From assembly GCF_001486585.1 (NCBI RefSeq), contig NZ_LN909046.1, positions 744,001 to 808,000 on the forward strand: a DNA stretch of 64,000 bases, given 5' to 3'. The translations under genes and the position numbers were made by a program. This document shows positions 51,031-60,615 of this stretch, in pieces (the first letter of the stretch is position 1; each line of letters begins with the position of its first letter). Below the pieces are notes generated by a model. The model saw only the letters and a program-made list of their open reading frames with translations. It was not told where the DNA came from and did not search any database. This DNA comes from Paenibacillus senegalimassiliensis. GTDB lineage: Bacteria > Bacillota > Bacilli > Paenibacillales > Paenibacillaceae.

Positions 51031-51900
51031 CTATTCTTCTCTAAACCCTTCCCCATGCACATCATTGACATCACTGATAATGACAAAGGCCCTGGGGTCG
51101 ATGGATTTGACAATGCTTTGCAGCCTCCGTAACTCCTGACGTGATACTACACAATAAGCCATATACTTGGCCTGCTTGGAGTACGCGCCGATGGCGGGGA
51201 TGAGCGTAACTCCCCGGTCCATCTCTTTGGTGATCATATCGGCAATGGCAGGGGCCTCATCGCTAATAATGGTAAATGCTTTAGCTGAATAGGCCCCTTC
51301 CTGGATAAAGTCGATAACTCTGGAAGCAATAAACACAGCTACGAGGGTGTACAAAATATTTTCCTTCCTAATATAGAACAACGATAGTCCGATGATGATA
51401 ATGTCGAGCGTCAGGATAACCTGACCCATGCTAAAGCCATATTTACGACCAAATATTCTGGCAATGATATCCGAGCCCCCGGTTGTGCCCCCAAAGCGAA
51501 AAACAATCCCCAAACCGGCCCCTAGTGTGACCCCTGCATATAATGAAACGAGGATGTAATCAGTCTCCGTGGCGAAGGGGACGATCCAGCCTTGCACAAT
51601 CAGGCGCTCAAAGACCCAGAGAAAGAAGGTCAATGAGCCGATGCCAATCCCCGTCAGAACAATTTGCTTGCCCCCGAGGATCTTCCATCCGAGCAGGAAC
51701 AAAGGAATATTAAGTAGTAGGTTGGATAGTGAGGGAGAAATCCCGAACGCATAGTTCAGCAGCAGCGTAACGCCGGTCAGACCGCCTTCCATCAGTTGGT
51801 TGGGTAATATGAAGTAGAGAAGTCCAAAGGCGTAGATGGCCGTCCCCAGCAAAATAGGTGGCAGTGTTTTTAGAAAAACAGTTACTCGATTTGCATTCAT
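51031..51900 (-). CDS. YitT family membrane protein (DUF2179; YpjC position)
   Basis: A 289-residue protein with a YitT membrane domain of about five or six helices (residues 10-185) and a C-terminal soluble DUF2179 domain (about 215-280, DRGVTLIPAIGAYS and the closing DPRAFVIISDVNDVHGEGF in two parts). In B. subtilis ypjC occupies this place in the same direction as its neighbours, but here the gene is reversed. The ribosome site before ATG 51900 is poor (GGTGTGAGAATGG). The substrate is unknown. Confidence 0.85.
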   Translation of the reverse strand: MNANRVTVFLKTLPPILLGTAIYAFGLLYFILPNQLMEGGLTGVTLLLNYAFGISPSLSNLLLNIPLFLLGWKILGGKQIVLTGIGIGSLTFFLWVFERLIVQGWIVPFATETDYILVSLYAGVTLGAGLGIVFRFGGTTGGSDIIARIFGRKYGFSMGQVILTLDIIIIGLSLFYIRKENILYTLVAVFIASRVIDFIQEGAYSAKAFTIISDEAPAIADMITKEMDRGVTLIPAIGAYSKQAKYMAYCVVSRQELRRLQSIVKSIDPRAFVIISDVNDVHGEGFREE

Positions 51901-52077
51901 CCATTCTCACACCCATCTCAAGTTAAAAATAGGCCTTCTCCAGCCAGCGTGAACTGCCCCGGGGAACCACCTTTCCTAGTATACCTTTTTTGTGCATGGA
52001 TTAAAAAATGATTTGTTTTCGCCTCTTACTTACGATAACATAGGGAAAAACGGGACACACGACGGAGGGATCTCGGC

Positions 52078-52419
52078 TTGGAATCAGACAAAGACAAATC
52101 TCTCGCGGAAATGCAGCGCGAAGTAGACCGTTACATATCTCAATTCAAAGAAGGGTACTTTAGTCCGCTAACGATGCTGGCCCGAATGACCGAAGAGGTC
52201 GGAGAATTGGCCCGCGAGGTTAATCACCATTTTGGCGAGAAACCCAAGAAGGCGGATGAGCCGTATAATTCCATTGAGCTGGAGCTTGGCGATATTATGT
52301 TCATTACGATTTGTTTCGCCAACTCTTTGGGAATTGATCTGACAGAGGCCCATAATAAGGTCATGCATAAATTTAACACACGTGATGCGGACCGCTGGAC
52401 GAAAAAAAACACCGAATAG
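52078..52419 (+). CDS. MazG-like nucleotide pyrophosphohydrolase (YpjD)
   Basis: A 113-residue all-alpha NTP pyrophosphohydrolase of the MazG-like family, which cleaves (often non-canonical) nucleoside triphosphates. The metal-binding residues appear in MTEEVGELAREV (about 39-50) and IELELGDIMF (about 66-75). TTG 52078 follows GGAGGG. Its place before dapB matches ypjD of B. subtilis. Confidence 0.88.
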   Translation: MESDKDKSLAEMQREVDRYISQFKEGYFSPLTMLARMTEEVGELAREVNHHFGEKPKKADEPYNSIELELGDIMFITICFANSLGIDLTEAHNKVMHKFNTRDADRWTKKNTE

Positions 52420-52475
52420 GTGTATTCTTCATATGCTGTTAGCAGGATCATCCCTACAGTAAGGAGGGATAGCAT

Positions 52476-53006
52476 ATGAAGGCGGAGGATTATTTGCATA
52501 AGGCCTATCGAAGCATTTACGATAATGATTTCGAGCAGGCGCAGCATTGGTTCGAGCGGGCACTTGCCGTTCAACCGGACCATGCGGATATACATTACCG
52601 ATATTCAATTACCTGTGCTCGCAGCAGCCGACTGGATAAAGCGCTCCAGCATGCCCGGCTTGCGTCTGCCCTGGACCCTGGGCAGGAGGAATACCGGCTG
52701 CATTATGATCGCCTCCAATCCATGGAATTGGCACGGATGGCCAAGCGGCAGCTTGAAGAGGCGGATACCCGCAGGACAGCGGCGGCGGAGCCGGCATCAC
52801 GGATGCTGAAGCGAGCGGTAGAACTGGACCCGCTATCAGTAGACGCGCAGGTATGGCTTGCCGTCGCTTATGGCGAGCTGGAGCGGTATGCAGAGGCATT
52901 GCAGGCGGTACGCGAAGCGGCTGCGCTTCCACTGGAGCCTGCCGTGGCTGCGCAATTAAAGGAAATGGAGCAACGATTCAAGGCCAAGCTCAGACAATCA
53001 TCATAG
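52476..53006 (+). CDS. Tetratricopeptide-repeat protein
   Basis: A 176-residue protein built from TPR helices: repeats at about 13-46 (DFEQAQHWFERALAVQPDHA), 47-80 (LDKALQHARLASALDPGQ) and 117-150 (AVELDPLSVDAQVWLAVAYG). TPRs bind partner proteins; the partner is unknown. GGAGGGATAGC precedes ATG 52476. It lies between the MazG-like gene and dapB, where B. subtilis has no TPR gene. Confidence 0.82.
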   Translation: MKAEDYLHKAYRSIYDNDFEQAQHWFERALAVQPDHADIHYRYSITCARSSRLDKALQHARLASALDPGQEEYRLHYDRLQSMELARMAKRQLEEADTRRTAAAEPASRMLKRAVELDPLSVDAQVWLAVAYGELERYAEALQAVREAAALPLEPAVAAQLKEMEQRFKAKLRQSS

Positions 53007-53029
53007 TAGAGAATGTGAGGAGATTACAG

Positions 53030-53836
53030 ATGTCGCAACCTATTAAAGTAGCCGTGGCCGGCGCTGCCGGCCGGATGGGCAGAGAAGTCGTGAAGATGGT
53101 GCTCCAGGATTCGGAGCTGCAGCTCGTCGCTGCTGTGAATTTGTCGGACATGGGCCTTGATGCCGGTGTAATGGTGGGTTTACCGGCTTGCGGTATTACG
53201 TTGACGGATCATTTGGAGCGGGCTCTGGAAGAGACCAGGCCCCAAGTGCTGGTTGATTTTACAACGCCGCAGTCGGCGTATGAAAATACGGCGCTGGCTA
53301 TTCGTTATGGCGTATCGCCGATTGTTGGAACGACAGGCTTTACTCCAGAGCAAATCGAAGAATTGGACGAGCAGTGCCGTGCACGCAAGCTCGGGGGATT
53401 AATTGCCCCGAACTTCTCGATTGGAGCTATCTTGATGATGCGTTTCGCTGCGCAAGCTGCTAAATACTTCCCTCATCTGGAGATCATCGAGTACCATGGC
53501 GATCAGAAGCTGGATGCTCCTTCGGGAACGGCGGTAAAAACGGCTGAGCTGATTGCCCAGAACCGGGAAGAGCTGCGCCAAGGGAACCCCGACGAGGAAG
53601 AGACCATCGAAGGTTCGCGCGGTGGCTATTACAATGGCTTTCGGATACATAGTGTCCGCTTGCCTGGTGTGTTTGCACAGCAGGAGGTTATCTTCGGTAA
53701 CTTCGGCCAAACACTGACGATTCGCCATGATTCTTATGAGCGGGCCGCATATATGCCAGGGGTAAATCTAGCCATTAAGAAAGTGCTGGAATGCCAAGGC
53801 ATGGTTTACGGATTTGAACACTTTATGGATGAGTAG
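53030..53836 (+). CDS. dapB: 4-hydroxy-tetrahydrodipicolinate reductase
   Basis: A 268-residue NAD(P)H enzyme of the lysine and diaminopimelate route, which also feeds dipicolinate in spores. The cofactor loop is VAGAAGRMGRE near residue 9, and the active site reads EYHGDQKLDAPSGTA near 150. The catalytic His and Lys are kept, but the second His of the usual HH pair is Gly here. ATG 53030 follows GAGGAGATTACAG; the frame open from 52853 overlaps the TPR gene and is not used. Confidence 0.95.
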   Translation: MSQPIKVAVAGAAGRMGREVVKMVLQDSELQLVAAVNLSDMGLDAGVMVGLPACGITLTDHLERALEETRPQVLVDFTTPQSAYENTALAIRYGVSPIVGTTGFTPEQIEELDEQCRARKLGGLIAPNFSIGAILMMRFAAQAAKYFPHLEIIEYHGDQKLDAPSGTAVKTAELIAQNREELRQGNPDEEETIEGSRGGYYNGFRIHSVRLPGVFAQQEVIFGNFGQTLTIRHDSYERAAYMPGVNLAIKKVLECQGMVYGFEHFMDE

Positions 53837-53851
53837 AGGGGACTAAAGATT

Positions 53852-54274
53852 ATGTTAAACATCGCATTTATTGCCCATGACCGTAAAAAAGAGGATATCG
53901 TCAATTTTGCCATTGCTTATGAACATGTCTTTAAGGACAAACGGCTGTTCTCCACCGGCACAACCGGACAGCAAATTATGGAGAATACGTCACTGCAAAT
54001 TCATCGTTTTCTGTCAGGGCCGCTTGGGGGAGACCAGCAAATCGGCGCTTTGATTGCACAGAATGAGATGGATCTGGTCATTTTCCTGCGTGATCCACTT
54101 CTGGCCCAGCCGCATGAACCGGATATTACGGCCTTGCTTCGTTTGTGCGACGTACACGGTATTCCGGTTGCCACTAATATGGCTTCTGCGGAGATTCTAG
54201 TTCGCGCACTGGACCGTGGTGACTTCGGATGGCGGGAACTGGTAGAGCTTAATAAGCCGGGGCTGTCGAAATGA
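53852..54274 (+). CDS. mgsA: Methylglyoxal synthase
   Basis: A 140-residue enzyme that turns dihydroxyacetone phosphate into methylglyoxal. [12 protein letters not shown] at the start, STGTTGQQI near 37, [12 protein letters not shown] near 56 and the catalytic Asp in FLRDPL near 80 are typical. It overlaps bshB1 by 4 nt (ATGA). Bacillithiol made by the next genes is used to detoxify methylglyoxal, so the coupling makes physiological sense. Confidence 0.96.
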   Translation: MLNIAFIAHDRKKEDIVNFAIAYEHVFKDKRLFSTGTTGQQIMENTSLQIHRFLSGPLGGDQQIGALIAQNEMDLVIFLRDPLLAQPHEPDITALLRLCDVHGIPVATNMASAEILVRALDRGDFGWRELVELNKPGLSK

Positions 54275-54984
54275 GTGACAAGCTGGACATTCTGGTCTTC
54301 GGAGCACATGCTGATGATGCCGAGATCGGTATGGCTGGTACGATGGCCAAGCATGTCGCGTCCGGCCTTCGTGTGGGCATCTGCGATTTAACGGAAGCGG
54401 AGTTGTCCTCCAATGGTAACCCTGTATTGCGTAAGCAGGAGGCGGCTGCAGCAGCGGAGGTACTCGGGTTGTCTGCACGTGTGAATCTGGGACTGCCGGA
54501 TCGCGGTCTCACGGGATCGGAGGAGCAACTCTCTGCTGTTGTGGGAGTGATTCGCGACTTCGCGCCAAGCATTGTCTTTGCACCCTATTGGGAGGACCGC
54601 CATCCCGATCATATCGACTGCAGCCGTCTGGTAGAGGCTGCGGTATTTAATGCCAAGTTACGCCGCTATATGCCGGACAAGCCTGCAGTGCCTGCTCCAC
54701 AGCTTTATTTCTATTTCATTAACGATTGGACGGCGCCGGACTTGGTTGTGGATGTTGGTGCATACTATACCCGGAAGGAGCAGGCGCTTCGCTGCTACCG
54801 CTCCCAATTCGAACAGAGCGTATCCGGTGAGGACATCGCCGCTACACCCCTGAATCAAGGTTATGTGGAGCGTGTAAAGGCCCGCGACTCGTTGATGGGT
54901 CAACGCTTATTGCTTCCGCTTGCTGAAGGTTTTATGAGCAAGACGGCATATCCTGTGCATCTATTCGGTCCAGTAGGCTCATAA
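54271..54984 (+). CDS. bshB1: Bacillithiol synthesis deacetylase BshB1
   Basis: A 237-residue LmbE-like zinc deacetylase that removes the acetyl group from GlcNAc-malate. The metal motif is AHADDAEIG (about residues 12-20), with [13 protein letters not shown] near 110. It overlaps mgsA and is followed by bshA after 44 nt, the standard mgsA-bshB1-bshA order. Confidence 0.95.
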   Translation: MSDKLDILVFGAHADDAEIGMAGTMAKHVASGLRVGICDLTEAELSSNGNPVLRKQEAAAAAEVLGLSARVNLGLPDRGLTGSEEQLSAVVGVIRDFAPSIVFAPYWEDRHPDHIDCSRLVEAAVFNAKLRRYMPDKPAVPAPQLYFYFINDWTAPDLVVDVGAYYTRKEQALRCYRSQFEQSVSGEDIAATPLNQGYVERVKARDSLMGQRLLLPLAEGFMSKTAYPVHLFGPVGS

Positions 54985-55028
54985 AGCCTGAGCCGAGGAC
55001 TATATCTAATAAAGGAGGCCCCCACCAT

Positions 55029-56189
55029 ATGGAACCATTTTTGAAAATCGGCATTACTTGTTATCCATCTTTAGGCGGTTCGGGGGTTGTGGCTACCGAA
55101 CTGGGCAAATTGTTGGCAGAGAAGGGCCACGAAGTCCATTTTATATCTCATAGCGTTCCTTTCCGGTTGGGAAGTTACCATAAGAATATCTTCTATCATG
55201 AAGTACAGGTAAGCGATTATTACGTGTTCCGCTACCCGCCTTACGATTTGTCCCTGGCCACCAAGATGGCCCAGGTGGCCAAGAACGAAGGGCTGGACAT
55301 TTTGCATGTCCATTATGCAGTACCTCATGCTGTGTGCGCCTTTTTGGCCAAGCAAATGGTCGGCGATTCTTTGAAAGTCGTAACTACGCTGCACGGAACG
55401 GATATTACGGTGCTGGCGCAAGACGAGTCGTTAAAGGATTTAATTCGTTTAGCGATAAACGAAAGCGATGCAGTAACTTCTGTATCTTCGGATTTGACCC
55501 GGGAAACCCGTGAAGTGCTGGACATCGTTCGGGATATCGATTTGACTTACAATTTTGTGGATGAACGGGTATATTACCCACGCGAAGCCAAGGAATGTCG
55601 CAGCGACTTTGCTGATCCTGGCGAGAAAGTCTTAATGCATATCTCAAATTTCCGCCCGGTAAAACGGGTTAACGATGTTGTTGACATATTTTATCGCGTG
55701 AATCAAGAGTTGCCGGCAAAAATGCTGTTCGTTGGTGAAGGGCCTGATCTGCCTAAAATCCAGCACAAGATTAAGGAGATGGGGATTGAGGATCGTGTGC
55801 ATTTCCTGGGCAAGCAGGATGATATCGCCCACGTGATCTCCATGGCAGATGTACTTCTGTTACCTTCCGAGAAGGAAAGCTTTGGGCTAGTGGCTCTTGA
55901 AGCGATGGCCTGTGGTGTTCCTACGGTAGGAACGGTGGCCGGGGGGATTCCCGAACTTGTGAAGCATGGAGAGACTGGATTCCTCGCTCCTATCGGAGAT
56001 ACGGAACAAATGGCGCAGTATTGCATTCAAATGTTTAAGAATTCAGAATTGGCCGCGAGATTAAGAGAGGCCTGCCTGGATCGGGCAAGAACGGAATTCA
56101 GCAGTGAACTGACAACCGCTACCTATGAAGAAATTTATTATCGCGTGTTGAATCGCAAATTGCCAGCGTTGGACCCGGCTTGCTCCTGA
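55029..56189 (+). CDS. bshA: N-acetyl-alpha-D-glucosaminyl L-malate synthase BshA
   Basis: A 386-residue GT4 (GT-B fold) glycosyltransferase that joins UDP-GlcNAc and L-malate, the first bacillithiol step. CYPSLGGSGVVATELG near residue 11, HFISHSVPFRL near 38 and the GT4 EKESFGLVALEAMACGVP segment near 283 are family marks. AAAGGAGG lies about ten bases before ATG 55029. Confidence 0.95.
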   Translation: MEPFLKIGITCYPSLGGSGVVATELGKLLAEKGHEVHFISHSVPFRLGSYHKNIFYHEVQVSDYYVFRYPPYDLSLATKMAQVAKNEGLDILHVHYAVPHAVCAFLAKQMVGDSLKVVTTLHGTDITVLAQDESLKDLIRLAINESDAVTSVSSDLTRETREVLDIVRDIDLTYNFVDERVYYPREAKECRSDFADPGEKVLMHISNFRPVKRVNDVVDIFYRVNQELPAKMLFVGEGPDLPKIQHKIKEMGIEDRVHFLGKQDDIAHVISMADVLLLPSEKESFGLVALEAMACGVPTVGTVAGGIPELVKHGETGFLAPIGDTEQMAQYCIQMFKNSELAARLREACLDRARTEFSSELTTATYEEIYYRVLNRKLPALDPACS

Positions 56190-56223
56190 ACAAGGCCAAG
56201 ATCTGGAGGTGTCATACATCGAA

Positions 56224-57615
56224 ATGAATCATTGGAATCAGGTAGACCCCTTGATGCTTCATCAGGGGGAAAACGTGCTGCGTACGTTACTAGCTGCAGG
56301 ACATCAGGCCTTCTTTGTCGGGGGCTGCGTACGCGATGAGTTGATGGGTCAGCCAGTGCACGATCTGGATATAGCGACTTCGGCGAAGCCGGAAGAGGTC
56401 ATTGCTCTATTTGAGCGAACTGTTCCTACTGGTATACAGCACGGAACAATTACGGTGTTAATGGATAAGTTTGCGTATGAAGTGACAACCTTTCGCAAGG
56501 AATCTGAATATGAGGACCACCGGCATCCGTTGTCGGTGGAATTCGTCGACGCAGTCGCCGAGGATTTGCGTCGGCGTGATTTTACCATGAATGCTATTGC
56601 CCGGGAACTGGACGGTACATTAACGGATCCCTTCGGAGGGCAGTCCGATATTGGACGCCGTATCCTCCGCTGTGTAGGTGTGGCTGAGGAACGTTTCGAC
56701 GAGGATGCCTTGCGTATGATGCGGGCGGTTCGCTTTGCGTCGACTTTTGGATTTCGCCCGGTCAAGAGTCTATGGGCTGCCTTGCTTGCCGGAAGAGACA
56801 AGTTGTCTTACATTGCCATGGAACGGGTTCGCGTGGAGCTGGAGAAGATGGTGCTAGGACCTGATCCGCTTCGCGGGTTGGCCCTACTTCAGCGCAGTGG
56901 ATTGCTACAATATGCCAAGGCGGCGCTATTACCAAAGGAGGAAGCATCGGAGGCGGAGGGCAAGGACGGCGGACGTGCATACGACGAGACTAAGGTCCTG
57001 GCCTGGAGATTACTGCACCGTAATCCGCCGCGGCCTGAATGGTTAACAGCATTGCCGTTATTACCGCCTGATCCTGTCTTGCGTTGGTCGTTGCTCCTTC
57101 AGAGTCTAGAGGTGCCCGGTGAGGAAGTATCGCGTTTGCTGAAGAATTGGACGTTCCCTAATCAAATCGCGGAGGAAACGGCCGCGATTGTTCGCTTCGA
57201 TGAAGCTTGGGAAGCTACCAAGCCAGAGTTGTTGGAAGAACAAGCGCTGCGTCGCAAATGGATTCATTTACAAATTGAGTTCGGTCGAGACATAGCTCAA
57301 GGGTGGTTGCGTCGGCAGTTCGCCTTGCTACAGGTTTCGGCGTATGGCGATATGACTGAGCAGGAAGAAGCAGAACGGATGTCCGTTGCGCTAAAGTGGC
57401 ATCAAGAGGTGCCGGTACATACCTTATCCGAGCTTGCTGTTAGCGGCAGAGATGTGCTGGAGATCAGTGGCCGTTCCGGTGGGCCGTGGCTGGGGGAGTT
57501 AATGAAGCGGTTGCTGCTGCACGTGGCACTTGGCGAGTTGCCTAATGAACGGCAGGCGATCCTGGAATATGTGGAATCGGTGGTGGAAGAAGATGGGGAC
57601 AAGCGAGCTGATTAA
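56224..57615 (+). CDS. cca: CCA-adding tRNA nucleotidyltransferase
   Basis: A 463-residue class II nucleotidyltransferase that adds or repairs the CCA end of tRNA. GGCVRDEL and DLDIAT near residues 33-49 hold the metal Asp pair; RRDFTMNAIA near 117, the FDEDALRMMRAVRFAS stretch and the helical C-terminus follow. The start is uncertain: GGAGG (56203-56207) is 1 nt from GTG 56209 and 16 nt from ATG 56224. The end overlaps birA by 23 nt. Confidence 0.93.
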   Translation: MNHWNQVDPLMLHQGENVLRTLLAAGHQAFFVGGCVRDELMGQPVHDLDIATSAKPEEVIALFERTVPTGIQHGTITVLMDKFAYEVTTFRKESEYEDHRHPLSVEFVDAVAEDLRRRDFTMNAIARELDGTLTDPFGGQSDIGRRILRCVGVAEERFDEDALRMMRAVRFASTFGFRPVKSLWAALLAGRDKLSYIAMERVRVELEKMVLGPDPLRGLALLQRSGLLQYAKAALLPKEEASEAEGKDGGRAYDETKVLAWRLLHRNPPRPEWLTALPLLPPDPVLRWSLLLQSLEVPGEEVSRLLKNWTFPNQIAEETAAIVRFDEAWEATKPELLEEQALRRKWIHLQIEFGRDIAQGWLRRQFALLQVSAYGDMTEQEEAERMSVALKWHQEVPVHTLSELAVSGRDVLEISGRSGGPWLGELMKRLLLHVALGELPNERQAILEYVESVVEEDGDKRAD

Positions 57616-58570
57616 CATGCTGCTGGAGCATCCGGGGCAATATATATCTGGCGAGGAGATGAGCCGCCGACTATCCATTAGTCGGACGGCGGTATGGAAG
57701 CAAATCGCCAAGCTGCGGGAGCAAGGCTATGAATTCGAGTCCGCTCCACGCCGAGGATATCGTTTGATCAGTCAGCCGGATCGGTTAAGTCAGACTGCCT
57801 TGCTGCATGCTCTGGCAGGGAATCAAAGTCTGGGTAGCCGCATCAAGCTTCTGACTTCAGTCACTTCCACGCAGGAAGAAGTTCGGCGTCTGGCGGAAGA
57901 AGGGGCTCCGCATGGTACATTGGTTGTGGCCGAAGAGCAAACAGCCGGGCGCGGCCGACAAGGTAGGCGCTGGTATTCCCCACCAGGCAAAGGGATCTGG
58001 ATGAGCTTGCTGTTACGTCCGGACCGCCAGCCCGTATCCATTGCCCCGCAATTGACGTTGCTTACTGCTGTGGCTGTTTGCCGGGCTGTTCGCAAATTCG
58101 GGGTGGATGCGGGAATTAAATGGCCTAACGATATTTTGGTCGATGGACGCAAATTGTGCGGTATCCTTGTAGAATCCATTGCCGAGGATGAATTGATTCG
58201 GTACGCTATTGCTGGCATTGGCATCGACGTAAGTCTGCAACTGGAGGATATTCCGCAGGAGCTCCATCCTGTGGTCACATCTCTGCAAATTTCCAGTGGC
58301 CGCCGAGTTGAGCGAACAGCATTAATTGGGGCGGTCTTGACGGAGATGGAGCAGCTATATCAGCTTTATACGGAGAAAGGCTTTGTGCCGATTGCCCATT
58401 TGTGGGAGGCTTTGTCCGTCACGCTGGGACGACGAATTACTATACGTACTCCGGACGGAGAGATTTCCGGTCAGGCTACCGCGCTGGCGGAGAACGGAGC
58501 GCTGCTTCTGCTGGAGGATAGCGGAAATACACGTACGATTTTCTCAGGAGAAGTACAACTTGGAGGATGA
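57593..58570 (+). CDS. birA: Biotin-protein ligase / biotin operon repressor BirA
   Basis: A 325-residue bifunctional protein. N-terminal winged helix (about 1-65, SISRTAVWKQIAKLREQG as the recognition helix) binds the biotin operator. The central ligase has GRGRQGRRWYSPPGKGIW near 117 and KWPNDI near 178, and a short SH3-like C-terminal domain follows. ATG 57593 lies inside cca; the frame open from 57530 is not needed. Confidence 0.95.
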   Translation: MGTSELINMLLEHPGQYISGEEMSRRLSISRTAVWKQIAKLREQGYEFESAPRRGYRLISQPDRLSQTALLHALAGNQSLGSRIKLLTSVTSTQEEVRRLAEEGAPHGTLVVAEEQTAGRGRQGRRWYSPPGKGIWMSLLLRPDRQPVSIAPQLTLLTAVAVCRAVRKFGVDAGIKWPNDILVDGRKLCGILVESIAEDELIRYAIAGIGIDVSLQLEDIPQELHPVVTSLQISSGRRVERTALIGAVLTEMEQLYQLYTEKGFVPIAHLWEALSVTLGRRITIRTPDGEISGQATALAENGALLLLEDSGNTRTIFSGEVQLGG

Positions 58571-58586
58571 AAAAAATAACGTAATT

Positions 58587-58595
58587 TGTTATAAT
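58587..58595 (+). promoter_or_regulatory. Extended -10 promoter of the pan leader
   Basis: TGT plus TATAAT (58590-58595), 20 nt after the birA stop; the -35 is poor. Confidence 0.5.
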
Positions 58596-58597
58596 GT

Positions 58598-58777
58598 GCT
58601 CAGGAGGTGGCATCGGTAAATGATCCGAGCTGCACTCTGGGCGTTCGTTGGTGGTTATAGTTTTCAGGATGCGTTGGATTCTGCTCTGAGCCGAAGAGGA
58701 CCGAGACAGAAGGGACGGGCAAAGTGACTCTTCTTTGGATTTCGGACCTTTTTAGTGCCAAACTAAAAGGTTTTTTT
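58598..58777 (+). promoter_or_regulatory. Structured leader with terminator before panB
   Basis: GCTCAG (58598-58603) can close on CTGAGC (58686-58691), GAAGAG (58693-58698) on CTCTTC (58728-58733), and a terminator follows: ACCTTTTTAGT (58746-58756) with ACTAAAAGGT (58762-58771) and T to 58777. The 'pan' RNA motif is known upstream of panB in Bacillota and is the obvious candidate, but I cannot confirm its consensus by eye. A 35-codon frame (58621-58728) is open within it. Confidence 0.55.
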
Positions 58778-58837
58778 GTTGTGCGCAGTTTTCAACTTCA
58801 AGCGGACAACGGTATTTAACCGAAGGAGATGACGGAA

Positions 58838-59716
58838 ATGGCAGGGAAACAACCTGTAAATATTGTGAAGATGAAGAAAATGAAGCAGGAAGGTACTCCG
58901 CTGGCGATGATTACCGCTTACGATTATCCTTCGGCCCAATTGGCCGAGGAAGCGGGAGCGGATATTTTGCTCGTAGGGGACTCGCTCGGCAACGTAGTGC
59001 TGGGTTACGATTCAACCATTCCGGTCACGTTGGAGGACATGGTGTATCATACTCGCTCGGTGGCTCGCGGGGCACAGCAGACTTTTATCGTGGCGGACCT
59101 CCCATTTATGACATATCACGGAAGTATTGATGAGACGCTGCGGAACGTACGCCGCTTGATGCAAGAGGGGCATGCCCATGGCGTCAAAATTGAGGGCGGA
59201 ACGGAGATCGAGGCGACCGTGCGGGCCATCGTTCAAGCCGGGGTGCCCGTCATAGGGCATATCGGATTAACACCGCAGTCGGTGAACCAAATTGGTGGTT
59301 ACCGTGTCCAGGGCAAGGATGCAGCCGATGCCCGCCGCTTGATGGAAGACGCCAAGGCGCTGGAGCGGGCCGGAGCGTTTGGCGTGGTGCTGGAATTGGT
59401 CACAGAGGAAGTAGCTACGGCGATCTCCCGTGAGTTGTCGATTCCCACCATCGGCATCGGAGCGGGCCGGGGCTGCGATGGACAGGTGCTGGTATTCCAT
59501 GATGTGTTGAAATACAGTGCGAATTATCGAGACAAGCGCTTTGTAAAGACGTATGCCGATATTGGAGCTGACATTCGCCGCGGGATTTCGGAATACGTGG
59601 CAGATGTGAAGAGCCGTGCCTTCCCTGCCGAAGAACATGCCTTCCGGGCAGATCAGGGCGTTACGGATACGTTGGACACTTTGTACGGCAAGGGAAAGGT
59701 GGAAGTACGGTCATGA
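58838..59716 (+). CDS. panB: 3-methyl-2-oxobutanoate hydroxymethyltransferase
   Basis: A 292-residue TIM-barrel enzyme making ketopantoate with methylene-tetrahydrofolate. MITAYDYPSAQLAEEAGAD near residue 24, LLVGDSLGNVVLGYD near 44 (metal Asp), HIGLTPQSVNQIGGY near 143 and the GIGAGRGCDGQVLV stretch near 207 are typical. ATG 58838 is nine bases from AAGGAG. It overlaps panC by 4 nt. Confidence 0.96.
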   Translation: MAGKQPVNIVKMKKMKQEGTPLAMITAYDYPSAQLAEEAGADILLVGDSLGNVVLGYDSTIPVTLEDMVYHTRSVARGAQQTFIVADLPFMTYHGSIDETLRNVRRLMQEGHAHGVKIEGGTEIEATVRAIVQAGVPVIGHIGLTPQSVNQIGGYRVQGKDAADARRLMEDAKALERAGAFGVVLELVTEEVATAISRELSIPTIGIGAGRGCDGQVLVFHDVLKYSANYRDKRFVKTYADIGADIRRGISEYVADVKSRAFPAEEHAFRADQGVTDTLDTLYGKGKVEVRS

Positions 59717-60615
59717 TGACCTTAACGACAATAAATACGCTTCGGACAAAGCTGGAAGCTGCGCGGTTTGCAGCAGCCCGGGAAGGACGGAGTCTCAAGG
59801 TGGCGTTGGTACCCACCATGGGTTACTTGCATGAAGGGCACGCCAGTCTGTTAAGGAAGGCTCGGGCAGAGAATGATCTGGTTGTGCTCAGCATTTTCGT
59901 AAATCCGATTCAATTTGGACCCGGCGAAGACTTTGAGCGGTATCCTCGCAATCCGGAGCAAGACCTGGCTCTAGCTGAGAAAGAAGGCGTGGACCTGGTG
60001 TTCCTGCCCGAAGTCGAAGAGATGTACCCTGCACCAACACGGACTCAAATCAAGGTATCTGGTCTGACGGAACTCCTATGCGGAGCATCGCGCCCAGGGC
60101 ATTTTGACGGAGTTACAACGGTTGTGGGCAAGCTGCTGCACATCGTGGGGCCTGACCGGGCTTATTTCGGGCAGAAGGACGCCCAACAGGTTGCCGTTAT
60201 TACTCAGATGGTACAGGACCTGAATTGGAATGTAGAGATTGTGCCTTGCCCTATTGTAAGGGAGCAGGATGGGTTGGCTTTGAGCTCACGCAACGTCTAC
60301 TTGAGTACAGAGGAACGGCAGGCGGCTTTGGTACTGTCACGCAACCTCTTGGAGGTGCAGGCAGGCAGTCAAGCGGAGGAGGTCTTAACGGCTTCCACTT
60401 TGCGGGAACAATTGCGCAAGAACATTAGCTTAGAGCCTTTGGCTGTAATTGACTATGTAGAGGTTGTAAGCTTTCCGGGACTTGAGCCGCTGGGACCGGA
60501 GGAACGTGTAGACGACCAAGGACAAGACGGAGATATTCTGGTGGCTGTCGCTGTCAAATTTGGAAGTACGCGATTGATCGACAATGTAATTTTGACGAAG
60601 AAGGTGAACGTCTGA
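59713..60615 (+). CDS. panC: Pantoate-beta-alanine ligase
   Basis: A 300-residue cytidylyltransferase-like ligase that joins pantoate and beta-alanine with [18 protein letters not shown] near residue 33 holds the HxGH motif, [18 protein letters not shown] near 62, and SSRNVYLS near 193. ATG 59713 overlaps panB; panC and panD overlap by 1 nt. Confidence 0.96.
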   Translation: MMTLTTINTLRTKLEAARFAAAREGRSLKVALVPTMGYLHEGHASLLRKARAENDLVVLSIFVNPIQFGPGEDFERYPRNPEQDLALAEKEGVDLVFLPEVEEMYPAPTRTQIKVSGLTELLCGASRPGHFDGVTTVVGKLLHIVGPDRAYFGQKDAQQVAVITQMVQDLNWNVEIVPCPIVREQDGLALSSRNVYLSTEERQAALVLSRNLLEVQAGSQAEEVLTASTLREQLRKNISLEPLAVIDYVEVVSFPGLEPLGPEERVDDQGQDGDILVAVAVKFGSTRLIDNVILTKKVNV

